DNA from: Trichomonas vaginalis G3
Taxonomy: Eukaryota; Parabasalia; Trichomonadida; Trichomonadidae
Reading direction: 5' to 3'
Length of the DNA: 64,000 nucleotides
Assembly (NCBI RefSeq): GCF_026262505.1
Contig: NC_067206.1
Coordinates: 1,116,001-1,180,000 of the forward strand
Both the position numbers and the translations under genes were made by a program. Under the pieces are notes generated by a model, which made no database searches, was not told the origin of the DNA, and saw only the letters and a program-made list of their open reading frames with translations. How positions within the stretch are numbered: the stretch's first letter is position 1; each line of letters starts with the position of its first letter. Positions 18,759-28,624 of this stretch are shown one piece after another.

Positions 18759-18812
18759 GAAAAAATAAAGTTAGTTTTATTTTTATTTATTTTTTTATTT
18801 TGTATAAAAGAT
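18759..18812 (+). promoter_or_regulatory. T-rich Maverick leader/promoter motif
   Basis: AAAATAAAGTTAGTTTTATT is followed by a long T-rich run ending in TATTTTGTATAAAAG, directly before the ATG at 18813. The same pattern precedes 24545 and 52416, and in reverse 38198. Confidence 0.5.
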
Positions 18813-18915
18813 ATGATTTCAACAATCGGCACAACAACAATTCAAACAACTACAGCACCAAACTCGCTAGTCATGAATTCTACGTCAATGTTGGTAGAGA
18901 TGAAGAAACAATAAG
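18813..18915 (+). pseudogene. 5' part of a Maverick gene split by a nested insertion
   Basis: The start MISTIGTTTIQTTTAPNS lies behind the T-rich leader, and the insertion at 18905 separates it from the rest of the gene at 22787-23095. No family is recognised. Confidence 0.6.
18825..18904 (+). repeat. 80-bp direct repeat flanking the insertion, left copy
   Basis: By my reading it is identical base for base to 22787-22866. It begins ATCGGCACAACAACAATTC and ends GTTGGTAGAGATGAA, and is part of the host Maverick gene. Confidence 0.9.
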
Positions 18916-19629
18916 AATTACCGAAAAAGTGACAAAACATCAAAAACAGGGAGGGGGTCTCAATTTTTATTACTTATATTATTTTACAATATTTATATAA
19001 ATACTCTTTATAATATATGGCATTCCAAACGGGAACCGCGGTTGGTTACCATGGATTTCCGTCACCGGTCACATTTTAAAGATTTTTAAAGCCTTATAAA
19101 AATATGCTTTGTAAATCATTTTTTGTAAATCGGCAAAAATTTGGTAATTTTCTTCAACTAATAAATCTGCGAATAGCATTTATAATACAAGAACAATCTT
19201 TTAAAATGCGTTTGATTCATTTTTGTATAATTTCATATAGGCACATATATTCTTCCGGGACTTTCCGTGATTTTACCGTAAAATCATTAGTTTACACCAA
19301 TTTTTCCGTATTTTGAATAGTTTACTGCACTTTTTCCGTAAAATTGAGTTACGGGAATCCGCAAAATTTCCGGACCTCATTTTTCATAGAATATAATAAT
19401 AATATTTGATAAAAAGATATATTATTTATATTTTTGATTTTTGAATTACGGAAAAAGTGAATTGATAACTTGATTTTTTTATATGGTTAATTTTTCAAAT
19501 GATATTATGAAGATCTAAAATATTAAAAGTAAAAAATTGAATTACGGAAAAAGTGAGGTCAAAAGTGAAATAAATTTGCAGAACAATTTTCATTGAAATA
19601 AGCTTTATTTTTCATTATTAATAACAATG

Positions 19630-20305
19630 CTGTAATAAACAGAAATTCATCAAAAGTGACAGCTCTCAATTTTTTGACATTTGTAAATTCTAAATTGAAT
19701 GAGAAAAATGAAATAATACTAAGCATAATACAATATTCTAGATTTAATTATAATTAGGAAAAGGTTAGTTTTGAGAGTACTTTTCATAGGCATATAGAAT
19801 GAAATCTTCTGAAAAATAATATCACATAAACTCATATTATTTTCTAATATATAACTATTTTATATAAAAATCAAATTCAATGATCTTAAAAGCGAAGGAT
19901 AAACCTCAAAATTTACGAATATAATGAGTGGGAATATAATGCTTATCTATCATAAAACCATATGAAATATCAATTTTTGCTTTACGCCTAATTTTTGACG
20001 ACAATTAGCAAAAAATGTTAAATGTTAACACTCAGTCCATTTGAATATGAAAAATAAAATTGACTTTGATTAAATGTTTTTATTTATCATGCAATTCTTC
20101 TTGCGACCAAAGGTTTGAATAAAAGTTCAAAAAATAAGATAGCTTAAAAAATAATATACGGTAGTGTTTACTAATAGATGAATAGTATATAAATTCTATT
20201 AAAATGGATTTGATCCAAAAAAATATATAAAATTTGTTCATAAATAAAATCGTTTTAAATTACTTCTTCATTTAAATTATAACAATTATTTTTGGTTTTA
20301 TCGTT
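19630..20305 (-). repeat. 670-bp dispersed repeat, copy 2 (inverted)
   Basis: This is the reverse complement of 6798-7467 with scattered differences. Outside these limits the two loci are unrelated. Confidence 0.75.
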
Positions 20306-21115
20306 TTTAAAGCTCATGTGGTTTTTTTAACCACAGAATACTTATGTGCTGTAGCAAGCTTGCAATCCAAAGCTCACGTTAGACAACAAGAGTCATGAAG
20401 TCTCATACTAAGGGATATCCAACATATATTTTAATAATCTAATGTTTGTGACAAATATTCAACATAAAATTAAGTTTTCGTTTCGTTACAAGGCATTCAT
20501 ACTTTGGAGATATCATATTTAATGTACAGAAAAGTTAATATTAAACAATACATGCTAAAGAATTAATAAATAAGATAATAAAATAAATTTATACGTAATT
20601 ACTTTCATTTAATATGCTTTATGCTGTATAATATTGATTAAGAGGCATTAAAAGGTTCCATAATCTGCTTTTATAGGCAAGATTTTTGATAAAAATTTTA
20701 AATTTTGAAAAATGATGAGAAAAGGAAAAAAAGGTAAATGAGAGCAAGAGGAGGGAAAAAAAGAAAAAGAAAAGGAAGGGAAGGGAAAAATAAAAGAAAG
20801 AAGGACATATAAAAATTTAGATGCGCATTCTTAATGCCGAGGCGGCTTGCCGCCGAGGCGCGATTTTTTTAGGCCTCTACGGTAACCCGGCAATGTTTTT
20901 TTAAATCTTGTACAGCCCTATTATAATATATTTTACTATAAAATTATACCTCAAATTCAAATATTTAAAATATTATTTACATAATTATCTCAAAATTATA
21001 TTTTTATATATTATTTTTCATATGTATAAATCATATAATCTATATCTATGCAAATCTCATCTAAAATTTTTTGAAACAAACCGCTACCATTTTATAATGG
21101 TCCATCTTAAATTCA
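20306..21115. other. AT-rich non-coding stretch with purine tract and GC hairpin
   Basis: No gene is seen. At 20707-20812 nearly every base on this strand is A or G (GGGAAGGGAAAAATAAAAGA-like). At 20837-20865 a GC hairpin (centre GGCGGCTTGCCGCC) is followed by a T run, resembling a simple terminator. Confidence 0.4.
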
Positions 21116-21119
21116 TCAT

Positions 21120-22130
21120 AAATTCTGGTACATGTTAGTACCAGAGTCTTCAAATCTCAAACACTCTGGTACCAACATGTACCAGACGCGAGTTTCCAAT
21201 GCCCTCGTACGATTTTCTATTAAGATCTTCTTGAATGAGAAGGTCTTCATAGAAACTCGTACGAGGGCTTCTCTTTTAAATACTCTGGTACCTGCTGGTA
21301 TCGGAGTCGACTTTACAGCCCTTTCCCCATTTTGAAGCTGGGGAAAGTTTTCAAGCAATGAAAGGGAAGCCTCGCTATGAGGTGAAAATCTAGAATTTTT
21401 ACCTCATAGCGAGTAATCCTTTTGTTAATTGCTTGAAAACTTTCTTCAAATTATCAAAATTTCGAGGAAAGTTTCCTTGCTTCAAAGTAGAGATGGAGCT
21501 CCTTGAGCCACTGCATATAGGTCAGTGACTCAAAATACTCCATCTCTACTAGAAATCGCCAAAATTTGGTCGCAATCTTTGAAATGCGACGCAAGTTTTG
21601 GCAATTTCGCGAGGGACTTGCTCCATTTGGTGCATAGATTCACACTCTATGCACCAGATGGAACAATTCTTTCGCTGACAGCGGGAAACTTTGTCTGAAT
21701 AGTTTAACATTCAGACAAAGTTTTTCCGCTGTCAGAGAGGGAATGGAAGGGTAAGAGGTATATATCATAATGTATACCTCTTACTCTTCCATTCCCTCAA
21801 GAAAGTTCAAAAACTTGGGTGCAATCAGTTCTGATTGCACCCAAGTTTTTGAACTTTTATATAAGGAATTGTGGCTATGATGTACTGATTCATGATCAGT
21901 ACATCATAGCCAACAATTCCTTCGCAACAGTGGGAAACTTGTCTGAATAGTTTAACATTCAGACAAAATTTCCCGCTGTCAGGGAGGGAATTAGAGGGTG
22001 GGAGATATATAGATAGACTATAAATCTCTCACCCTTTAATTCCCTCAAGAAAGTTCAAAAACTTGGGTGCAATCAGTTCTGATTGCACCCAAGTTTTTGA
22101 ATTTTGTATAAGGAATTGTTGGCTATGATG
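21120..22130. repeat. Array of at least ten long hairpins
   Basis: Consecutive inverted repeats lie with almost no spacer: 21124-21184 (arms with TCTGGTACATGTT), 21199-21272 (GCCCTCGTACGA), 21344-21443 (GTTTTCAAGCAAT), 21487-21551 (AGTAGAGATGGAG), 21558-21600, 21619-21667 and 21677-21738. Then follow modules nearly identical to those of the 7921-9126 satellite. The order is not tandem; different hairpins are strung together. ORFs here are by-products of the palindromes. Confidence 0.85.
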
Positions 22131-22189
22131 TGGATAGCCGCTGCCAGACCAAATGAATTAACCGTTTGTGAATAACGTTTCTGAATCTT

Positions 22190-22675
22190 TATTTAAAAAG
22201 ATAAAATATCACGATTTGGCTGCGTTAAAAATCAAAGAATTGATGTTTTTGTCAAAAATCTTTAGAAGAAGTTGCACCCAATTACTTTTATCGTATTAAA
22301 AACGATTTTACTTCAAACAGGTTTTATTCCTTCAATTAGAATTTGCGAGCCTCGATTGACAGATTATAAAACAAATTGAAAAGAGAAGTTCAATCACGTT
22401 TATACTAAGTATTAAATTTTGTTCAGAATCAAGAAGCCAATTTGAATCCATTAAGATTTTTATTGGAAAATGCTGAAGAAAAACTTTCTCAAATAAATGA
22501 GAAGATACAAAATTCAATACATATTTAAGATCGTTTGAAATTCCAAATGAATTGTTAGATACGTATATGTTAGAAATTAATGAATTTTTGTTTATAATTC
22601 TCCAGATTATATTTTAGAACATTTCGAAGAATTTTTAGAGGATTTCAAAGAAAAGAATAATTTAATAGACTAAAA
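22190..22675 (+). pseudogene. Coding remnant inside the insertion
   Basis: Open pieces such as NPLRFLLENAEEKLSQINEK and RSFEIPNELLDTYMLEINEF read like a helical protein of unknown family. It is broken in several places and may be what remains of a protein once carried by this transposon family. Confidence 0.3.
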
Positions 22676-22786
22676 AATTTATTATTTTTATTTATTGTGA
22701 ATTTTAAATTGTCACTTTTTAAGTGTTACTCCCTATTGAAAGTATCACTTTTTGGGTGTCACTTTTTCGGAAATTCTTATATACTC

Positions 22787-22866
22787 ATCGGCACAACAAC
22801 AATTCAAACAACTACAGCACCAAACTCGCTAGTCATGAATTCTACGTCAATGTTGGTAGAGATGAA
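22787..22866 (+). repeat. 80-bp direct repeat flanking the insertion, right copy
   Basis: This is the perfect partner of 18825-18904. After it the host gene continues with AAGCTTTATTCC, whereas the left copy runs into the insertion. Confidence 0.9.
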
Positions 22867-23095
22867 AAGCTTTATTCCTTCTTCATATACTTTTGAAACA
22901 GAAATCCAGAAGATAAAGCAAGAACTTTTAACAAGTAATTTAGACTGTAGTGCGAAAGATGAAACAAATGAACAGTATCTTTATGAAATGGAGGACCTCA
23001 TCGACCATTTGCCTAAACTACCTGAAATTCAGCAGCAAAAACTAACTATTCCTGAATTCGACGAAATTGAAGTCAAAGCAACTGACTCAGAGTAG
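22787..23095 (+). pseudogene. 3' part of the Maverick gene split by the insertion
   Basis: The open stretch contains EMEDLIDHLPKLPEIQQQ and ends in VKATDSE; it is acidic and helical, with no family recognised. It lies between integrase and the KilA-N-type genes of element 1. Confidence 0.55.
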
Positions 23096-23161
23096 AAATT
23101 AAGAAATTCATACGTAAAGTAAATTAATGAATTCCTTGGTTTTCATTGCAACCATAAAGTT

Positions 23162-23353
23162 ATGGACAAAGATTGCGACATGGTTTATAAAAATATTTCT
23201 GACCTTTACAAATCCGAAGAATTTAAGACATACGATAACTTTGTTTCATTAGTTGCAAAATGTGTATGGCAGATAAGAGATAAAGATAGAAGAGGTAAGG
23301 TATGGAATGAACAGATAAAACCAGCAGCTTTTGAGTTAAAAGAAAACCATTGA
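23162..23353 (+). CDS. Small Maverick ORF, 63 aa
   Basis: MDKDCDMVYKNISDLYKSEE begins a charged helical protein with CVWQIRDKDRRGKVWNEQ. The function is unknown. It precedes the KilA-N-type genes on the same strand and may be only part of a longer decayed gene. Confidence 0.35.
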   Translation: MDKDCDMVYKNISDLYKSEEFKTYDNFVSLVAKCVWQIRDKDRRGKVWNEQIKPAAFELKENH

Positions 23354-23527
23354 CGCCTTAGTTGTTCTAGCTGTTTTATTTCAATGTATAACGCAAAAAA
23401 CGATGCCGCAATGTTCAAAATGTAAAGCAGCAATAAAAAATATAACTACTCAGTCAAAGAGATAGAAAGAATTGCGAAACGACTATGCAGACTTAAAGAA
23501 GAAGCAGAAAGCCAGCAGAAGATAAAA

Positions 23528-23719
23528 ATGGATATGTTGACATTTCTTAATAAAAACTATCCAACAGCAGAAGATTTCCTTCTGTCTGACGTCAAGAAGA
23601 AATATAAAGAAACCTTCGGCATTGTTAAAACTTTTGATGTACTAAAAGAAGAAATAGAAGCTACGAAATTGTTTAGGATTTCAAATATACATCGTACAAT
23701 TCATGTAAAACGCTTGTGA
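23528..23719 (+). CDS. Small Maverick ORF, 63 aa, before a hairpin signal
   Basis: MDMLTFLNKNYPTAEDFLLS leads a Lys/Glu-rich helical protein that ends exactly at the start of a double-hairpin signal. Open sequence of similar character lies upstream (23440-23527), so the gene may be longer and decayed. No family is recognised. Confidence 0.35.
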   Translation: MDMLTFLNKNYPTAEDFLLSDVKKKYKETFGIVKTFDVLKEEIEATKLFRISNIHRTIHVKRL

Positions 23720-23775
23720 AAAAAGAGGTGAAAAAACAAGTGAAAAAAACAGGTGAGATCTCACCTCTTCACCTC
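23716..23775. terminator. Double-hairpin 3'-end signal, copy 3
   Basis: GGTGAGATCTCACC core with GGTGAAAAAACAAGTGAAAA on the left. Here the longer arm is on the left, so it is inverted relative to the other copies. It sits at the stop of the small gene before it. Confidence 0.7.
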
Positions 23776-23802
23776 AACATTATTTTATTGAATTCAGCAC
23801 AA

Positions 23803-23844
23803 AAATAATGAATTTCATTAGTTATTTTGTATGTAAAGACAGTA
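23803..23844 (+). promoter_or_regulatory. Leader shared with the next KilA-N gene
   Basis: TTATTTTGTATGTAAAGACA followed by GTA and the ATG is the same here and before the gene at 24545, although the coding sequences differ after the first codons. A shared leader before two neighbouring genes suggests common control. Confidence 0.5.
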
Positions 23845-24432
23845 ATGACAAACATTGAGTTTGAAACAGTTAGAAAGATAGACAATGACACCAAAGTGGT
23901 TAGAATAGGTGATTTAAACGTAAGATACTCAAAGAAATACAAAAAATATTCTTTGTCAGACATATATCTCCATCTGGAAAGAAAAACAAACGACTGGGTT
24001 AGAAATGCTTCAACTCAGAAAATTTTGACAAGAATCCTGAGCTTATGATATCAGTAAGATTCTTGGAACTACAGCAATATCTCATTGACAAAAGTTCTTA
24101 TACCAATAGTTTTGTTATGGTTAGACCCAGTTGTTGGATATAACTTCATAACATATGGTTCATTCGACTCAGAACGTTGCAGTGAAGGCTTACTTTATAT
24201 CGTTCAGAACCAGAAGGACTTCAACACAAAAAGATATAAGATAGGAAGGACATATAATATAACTCAAAGATATGACAGTACAGTCAATAGAGTCAATGTT
24301 GTGTTTGTTAATGATATGAGAGCTGCTGAAACAGAACTGCTTGAAGTTTTTGAGAAAATGTATGGTGCTCCCACGAAAGGTAAAGATACGTTTGAAGTAG
24401 ATGAGATAGATAAAGCTTATAAAATTATTTGA
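23845..24432 (+). pseudogene. KilA-N plus T5orf172 (GIY-YIG-like) gene, broken
   Basis: The first part (VRIGDLNVRYSKKYKKYSLS ... NDWVRN) resembles a KilA-N DNA-binding domain. The second, open from about 24085, holds GLLYIVQ, YKIGRTYN and AAETELLEVFEKMYG, as in T5orf172/MUG113 domains of the GIY-YIG nuclease fold. This pairing is common in large DNA viruses and phages, where it is thought to act in regulation or DNA processing. It is broken, with about one or two breaks. Confidence 0.6.
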
Positions 24433-24489
24433 CGAAGTTGCTGAAAAATACATGTAAAGCGTTTATTTTTGGTCTTTTGTGAAAGTCAG

Positions 24490-24544
24490 AAAAATAAGTT
24501 AGTTTATTTTTATTTATTTTTTTATTTTGTATGTAAAGACAGTA
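24490..24544 (+). promoter_or_regulatory. T-rich Maverick leader/promoter motif
   Basis: AAAATAAGTTAGTTTATTTT leads a T run ending in TTTTGTATGTAAAGACAGTA before the ATG. It matches the leaders at 18759 and 52365. Confidence 0.55.
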
Positions 24545-25372
24545 ATGACAACATCAGAGAACACAACAACAGTTATAGTCCATGAAGCTAATATAATGAA
24601 GAATACGAAATACATACAATATAACAAACAAATTCGCCTCATTCGTTCGGTCAAAGATGACATGTACCAAATGCAAAGTATAATGAATGCTCTTCGTTCT
24701 ACAAAGCAACATATCATTGGTTTGAAAACCAACAGACAAAAGAACTTTTAGAAAGAATTTCCTCATAATGATTGCTTCCCTCGGAAAACCGAGAGAAGAG
24801 ATTCCGTACGAAATCGCAAGAATTTGGCTCCTGGTTTGAAAGGTTATTATGTTCATAGACTTTTAGTAAATGCTGTAGCAATGTGGGCTTCACCTCGTTA
24901 TGCTTGTTATATTTTCATGATGTTAGATGAACTATATAAAGCAGAACGTGAGAAGATGGAAAAGAAATCATGCAAAAGATGAAGTCATTGAATCCAAAGA
25001 CAAAAGCATACAGAAAAGAAATACCCGCGTTCAGTACCAAAAGGAAAGGAAAGAGTATAAGTATATGATATATACTGAAGAGTTTGAGAAAGAAGAAGAT
25101 AAAGAAATAGTTATGTTGCATTTAGTCAGAAGAAACAACAAGAGCTTTTATGACTTAGCTAAAATATATAAATCTGACAGAAACTGGTTCTATCGTGAAA
25201 ACTTACCGATTTCAATGACACCGAATGAGCAAATAAAGGAAATTGTCAAAAATACTCTTCCTCAAACACACTATGACATCAAAGGTTGCACAATACTTAC
25301 ATTCAAGAAGACTTAACATTACTGAAGGAAAAAATAACAGAATATTTCGATAACTTCAAAGAGGAAGAATAA
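24545..25372 (+). pseudogene. KilA-N protein with DUF3627-like C terminus, broken
   Basis: Pieces carry a KilA-N-like signature (LKGYYVHRLLVNAVAMWASP) and a conserved C-terminal part (MLHLVRRNNKSFYDL, then HYDIKGCTILTF) that is repeated at 37322-38198 and at the right edge. KilA-N proteins bind DNA and occur in many large DNA viruses. Broken, with about four or more breaks. Confidence 0.6.
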
Positions 25373-25450
25373 AAAAATCTAAGCTAATTTTATTTTTTTA
25401 TAAAATTTTATCTCATATGAAAGAACATAAATTTAGAATATTCGGAACTC

Positions 25451-25561
25451 ATGACAGAAGAAGAGAACGAACAACATGTAAAAGATTATGCAAAATTTCT
25501 GAAGACATACAAAGCATTTAAACAATATCTAAATGCTTCTAAAGATTATGCAAATTTCTGA
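25451..25561 (+). CDS. Very short Lys/Tyr-rich ORF, 36 aa
   Basis: MTEEENEQHVKDYAKFLKTY and what follows repeat a KxYAxF pattern (DYAKFLKTYKAF; DYANF), and the pattern goes on past the stop. It is probably a decayed small gene behind a T-rich leader. The function is unknown. Confidence 0.25.
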   Translation: MTEEENEQHVKDYAKFLKTYKAFKQYLNASKDYANF

Positions 25562-25661
25562 AGGTATATAAAGCTTATGAAAAAGCGTATGAAAAGTTTA
25601 TACAATTGGGGAATTGTTGTAAAATATCGATATGAAGACTAACCAAAAAATATTATTTTGC

Positions 25662-25935
25662 TTAAATAGCTTCAGGGTCAATTTCTTCAACCATTTCACT
25701 TCCTTCGTCAATGTCAATAGAAGCTTCTTCAACCTTTGGTAAGAATTTCTGTATAACATCTTGTTCGTTATTGTCTTCAGAGATGAAGATAATATTTCAC
25801 ATTTGTTTCACCCTTCTTATATTCTTTCTGTTCGGAAAGATTTAAAGCAATACTGAAGAAGTCAATATTAGAGTTCTTTATAACAGTATAATGAGTATCT
25901 TTGACATTCACGAAGAAACTCTTTTGTTTTTCTAA
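25662..25935 (-). pseudogene. Remnant of the 157-aa Maverick gene
   Basis: The minus strand encodes the C-terminal part of the protein seen whole at 63298-63771 (EEIDPEAI end). The 5' part is missing; the next gene follows directly. Broken. Confidence 0.65.
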
Positions 25936-25976
25936 GTTTATTTTTTCAAAAAATATTTTTTTATTTCCTACTAAAG

Positions 25977-26605
25977 ATGTATCGGAAGTTGTCTAAGTTA
26001 GAACACTCGGAAATAAAACAACTTCTTACAGAAGCTAATATAGATGTTGCAAAGCATTACGCAACAAACAAAAAAGCACTCGCTGACATCCTCAATGACT
26101 TATAATGGTGCAATAAGTTATGATAGAATTCATGAGTTCATAAAGCCGCAACGCGCGAGGACGAAGTCCATGCAAGAGCATTTCCTTTAAATGACGTTGC
26201 TATTGACTTATATCATAGACGTTCAGTACCTCATGAAGTAAGAAGAGAAATGTTTGACATAACAAATGCAAACGTTGGTGAACAAGAAGAAGAGACGAAC
26301 ACTGAAACAACAGAAAGAATGTTTAAGAGCGCTATAGAAGACAAGTTCGCAAAGCTAACGATGTCATTCGTTCCATTGACGACAAACCAAAAGAAGGTGA
26401 AGATGGTTAAAGAAAGATGAAGAGAAATAGGAAGAGAAATGTGAAGTCAGGCAATAGACTCATTGACTTTAACATCGAAGCTTTAGATGAACCAAACAGA
26501 GACTACTTACACAAACATTTCGGTAGGTTTTCATGAGACTCTTAGAGAAAAAAAAACTCACAACAGAGATGGATGGTATGTTATAAACTTGGTGGAAAGT
26601 ATGAA
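25977..26605 (+). pseudogene. Remnant of the 239-aa polymerase-block gene
   Basis: This starts MYRKLSKLEHSEIKQLLTEA like 62488-63207 and follows it to the end with several breaks. It is oriented with the polymerase gene of element 1. Confidence 0.65.
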
Positions 26606-27332
26606 TGTTCTACGTTAAACCTCAATAATATTGGAACATTACTACATCAGCTCTTGAAGGAGAACTTTATATCAGAGATAGAAGCAAATGCTGCAGGTAT
26701 TGTTGAAATGCACTATGACTTCTTCTTGACAAACATAAAGATCTTACTGAAATAAAGATGTATGATTTAACAGAATATAAAGGCTTAACGATTGTCAGAT
26801 GTAAAGAAAGGCAAACCAAAAAAGAGACCATATAGAGATGAAAGCACACTGACAAATGACCAGAAAGCCATTTTGGAAGCTCTTAAGCAAACAGGAAACC
26901 CAGCACTTATAGAAAGCTTTTGGAAAGATAATGGTGAAAAGAAGTTTTATAAGAAGAGAAGCGGTTCAGTTCTGGAAGTATCTTTGCACATTACCTATAA
27001 ATCTTGAACGCTACCAAATCTTCAATGAATTGAACAAAAGAACTGCAGCACTTATGACAGAAGACAATTGTTTCGTTTATGCTTGCATTCAGGCTGGAGT
27101 AGATGAGAGACTATTGACCACATGAGAGAAGTCATTCGTGTTAGAGACTTTCCTCAAAGTAAAGTACAAGAAATTTCTGACGCAACAGGTATAGCATTTA
27201 ATGTTACCATGGTTACTTCAATGACTCAAGACATAATGAAATAAAGAGATACATACCAAAAGAATGTGAAACTGTTCGAACTATTGACTTACTTCTTGTT
27301 GAAGACCACTACATGCTAAATGAAAGATTACC
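26573..27332 (+). pseudogene. Remnant of the 254-aa OTU-like gene
   Basis: This follows 61769-62533 (MVCYKLGGKYECSTLN ... TEDNCFVYACIQAG ... VEDHYMLNER) in order, broken by several breaks. Confidence 0.65.
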
Positions 27333-27672
27333 AATGACAACATATTTCATTCGCAACTATATAGAATCTTGAAGGAGTGTGGTGGAATGAACATTGAGAA
27401 ACAAATGAAGATTTATACAAAGAGAGAAGATAAATATGTAGTTCGTTATGATAGAACAACACCGTTATGGATGTATGAAAACATTGTGGGAGTGCAAATA
27501 TTTCGAACCTATTTCTTATGGAGAACTTTTCACATATACGACTGACTTATATAAACAGAACCTTGCACCATTTAAAGATTTGACATATGCTCCAAAGTAT
27601 TGTGTACAACTGAAGAAGAAAGCCGAGTCAAAAGAAGTAAATAAAAATAAGTGCAAGTTCATTCCTGAGCAC
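27333..27672 (+). pseudogene. Polymerase gene start of element 1, cut by element 2
   Basis: The region corresponds to roughly the first 113 residues of the polymerase at 59364-61772 and stops where the terminal sequence of element 2 begins. The rest of this gene is not seen in the window. Broken. Confidence 0.7.
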
Positions 27673-27904
27673 GTTAGTTAGTATGGTTATGTTGGGTATG
27701 GAGGCACTGCGTTCCTCAGTACGCAATACTTGTGAATTTGACACTTTACAAAACCGTTAACGTGTATTTTACAACACAAACGACAACACTAACTTAACCT
27801 TAAATATTTACAAAGCCGCCAACCACTTCACTTCACTAACGAACTCACTAATGTAAAAATAAACGTTCTCACTATCGTTCTCACTAACAACTTCACTAAT
27901 GTTC
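27673..27904 (+). repeat. Maverick terminal sequence, element 2
   Basis: Starts GTTAGTTAGTATGG, then shares TTTGACACTTTACAAAACC and the CACTAACGAACTCACTAATG repeats with element 1. It interrupts the polymerase gene of element 1. Confidence 0.65.
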
Positions 27905-28189
27905 TCATAAATTTTCCTCAATATCTTCATCATCAGTGTTAACCCTATTGTAGTCATACTTGAAGCCATAAACTTTCTCTAACTTCTTAACGTACAATTT
28001 ACATAACTTACCTTCGTCATCGTATGGTTTAATGATATAACTATTTCTATCTTTATACACAGTCAATGAAAAGTCAACTGGTCTCGGATGTATTTGAAAG
28101 AACATGTTATGCTCAGGAAGGAAGAATAAATGTTTAAATGTATGTTTGTTATACTGTGGAATTCGAATGAGTTGCTTTTGTTCTGTCAT
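27905..28189 (-). CDS. Maverick hypothetical protein, 94 aa (MTEQKQ family)
   Basis: The protein is about three quarters identical to the one at 9372-9656 and equal in length, with MTEQKQLIRI at the start and DDEDIEENL at the end. It is the only clearly open gene of element 2, and it lies where element 1 has its relative. Elements 3 and 4 have a different first gene here. Function unknown. Confidence 0.65.
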   Translation of the reverse strand: MTEQKQLIRIPQYNKHTFKHLFFLPEHNMFFQIHPRPVDFSLTVYKDRNSYIIKPYDDEGKLCKLYVKKLEKVYGFKYDYNRVNTDDEDIEENL

Positions 28190-28277
28190 TTACATCCAAA
28201 ATAAACTTAAAAATAAACTTAAAAATTAATGATATCACCACCTCACACGTATGAAAACATAGCGCAAAAATAAATTT

Positions 28278-28324
28278 AGGTGAAGTGGTGAAATCTCACC
28301 TCTTTTTTCACCTCTTTTTTCACC
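28278..28324. terminator. Double-hairpin 3'-end signal, copy 4
   Basis: AGGTGAAGTGGTGAAATC with TCACCTCTTTTTTCACC. It lies 3' of the decayed 78-residue gene, as at 55195. Confidence 0.65.
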
Positions 28325-28340
28325 TATTGAATTCATTACT

Positions 28341-28576
28341 TTATAACTCTTCTTCCTTTCTCCAACTCTTCTAACTTCTTCCTAAGTTCAGCAATGTTGT
28401 CCTCATGAAGTTTAATCTTCCTTAATATACCTTCTCTATCTAATGGTTGCTTTATCTTTCTAAACTGAACTCTACCATCCTTCATAGTATGAACGTAAAA
28501 ACCTTCTGGAACCGCTCTGATTTAATGTATTCTACCAAAAATTTTGTTTCATTGCTTCAGTGACTTTAGTCGTCAT
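28341..28576 (-). pseudogene. Remnant of the 78-aa gene
   Basis: Matches 55269-55505 closely but is broken (few breaks). Confidence 0.6.
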
Positions 28577-28624
28577 TTTACTCTAAATAAAATGTTCAAA
28601 TAAAATAAAAATAACATTATTTTT

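Larger units (their letters stand above)
18905..22786. mobile_element. TIR-bounded insertion flanked by 80-bp duplications
   Basis: The 3.9-kb element has ends in inverted orientation that share ATAAGAAT(T/A)(T/A)CCGAAAAAGTGAC. The left end is at about 18911 and the right end at about 22779. Inside are several TTACGGAAAAAGTGA-type motifs (around 19447 and 19540), a 670-bp repeat, a purine tract, a long hairpin array and a coding remnant. The flanking duplication is perfect, so insertion is recent. It shares end motifs and hairpin modules with 7781-9365, so both probably belong to one family. I see no intact transposase. Confidence 0.7.
7581..27672. mobile_element. Maverick/Polinton element 1, with two nested insertions
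   Basis: The element begins at the shared terminal sequence GTTAGTAT and carries small structural genes, a packaging ATPase, minor-capsid-like sequence, fibre, integrase, KilA-N-type genes and a polymerase start. Two TIR-bounded elements lie inside it (7781-9365 and 18905-22786), and element 2 begins within its polymerase gene at 27673. The left half is largely open. The right half (about 22.8-27.7 kb) is broken in most genes, with perhaps 15 or more breaks. Age is intermediate: older than the insertions it hosts. Confidence 0.75.

Noticed and set aside
21116-21358. Overlapping ORFs on both strands (21116-21358 and 21132-21335)
   Set aside because: They lie in the hairpin array and mirror each other because of the palindromes.
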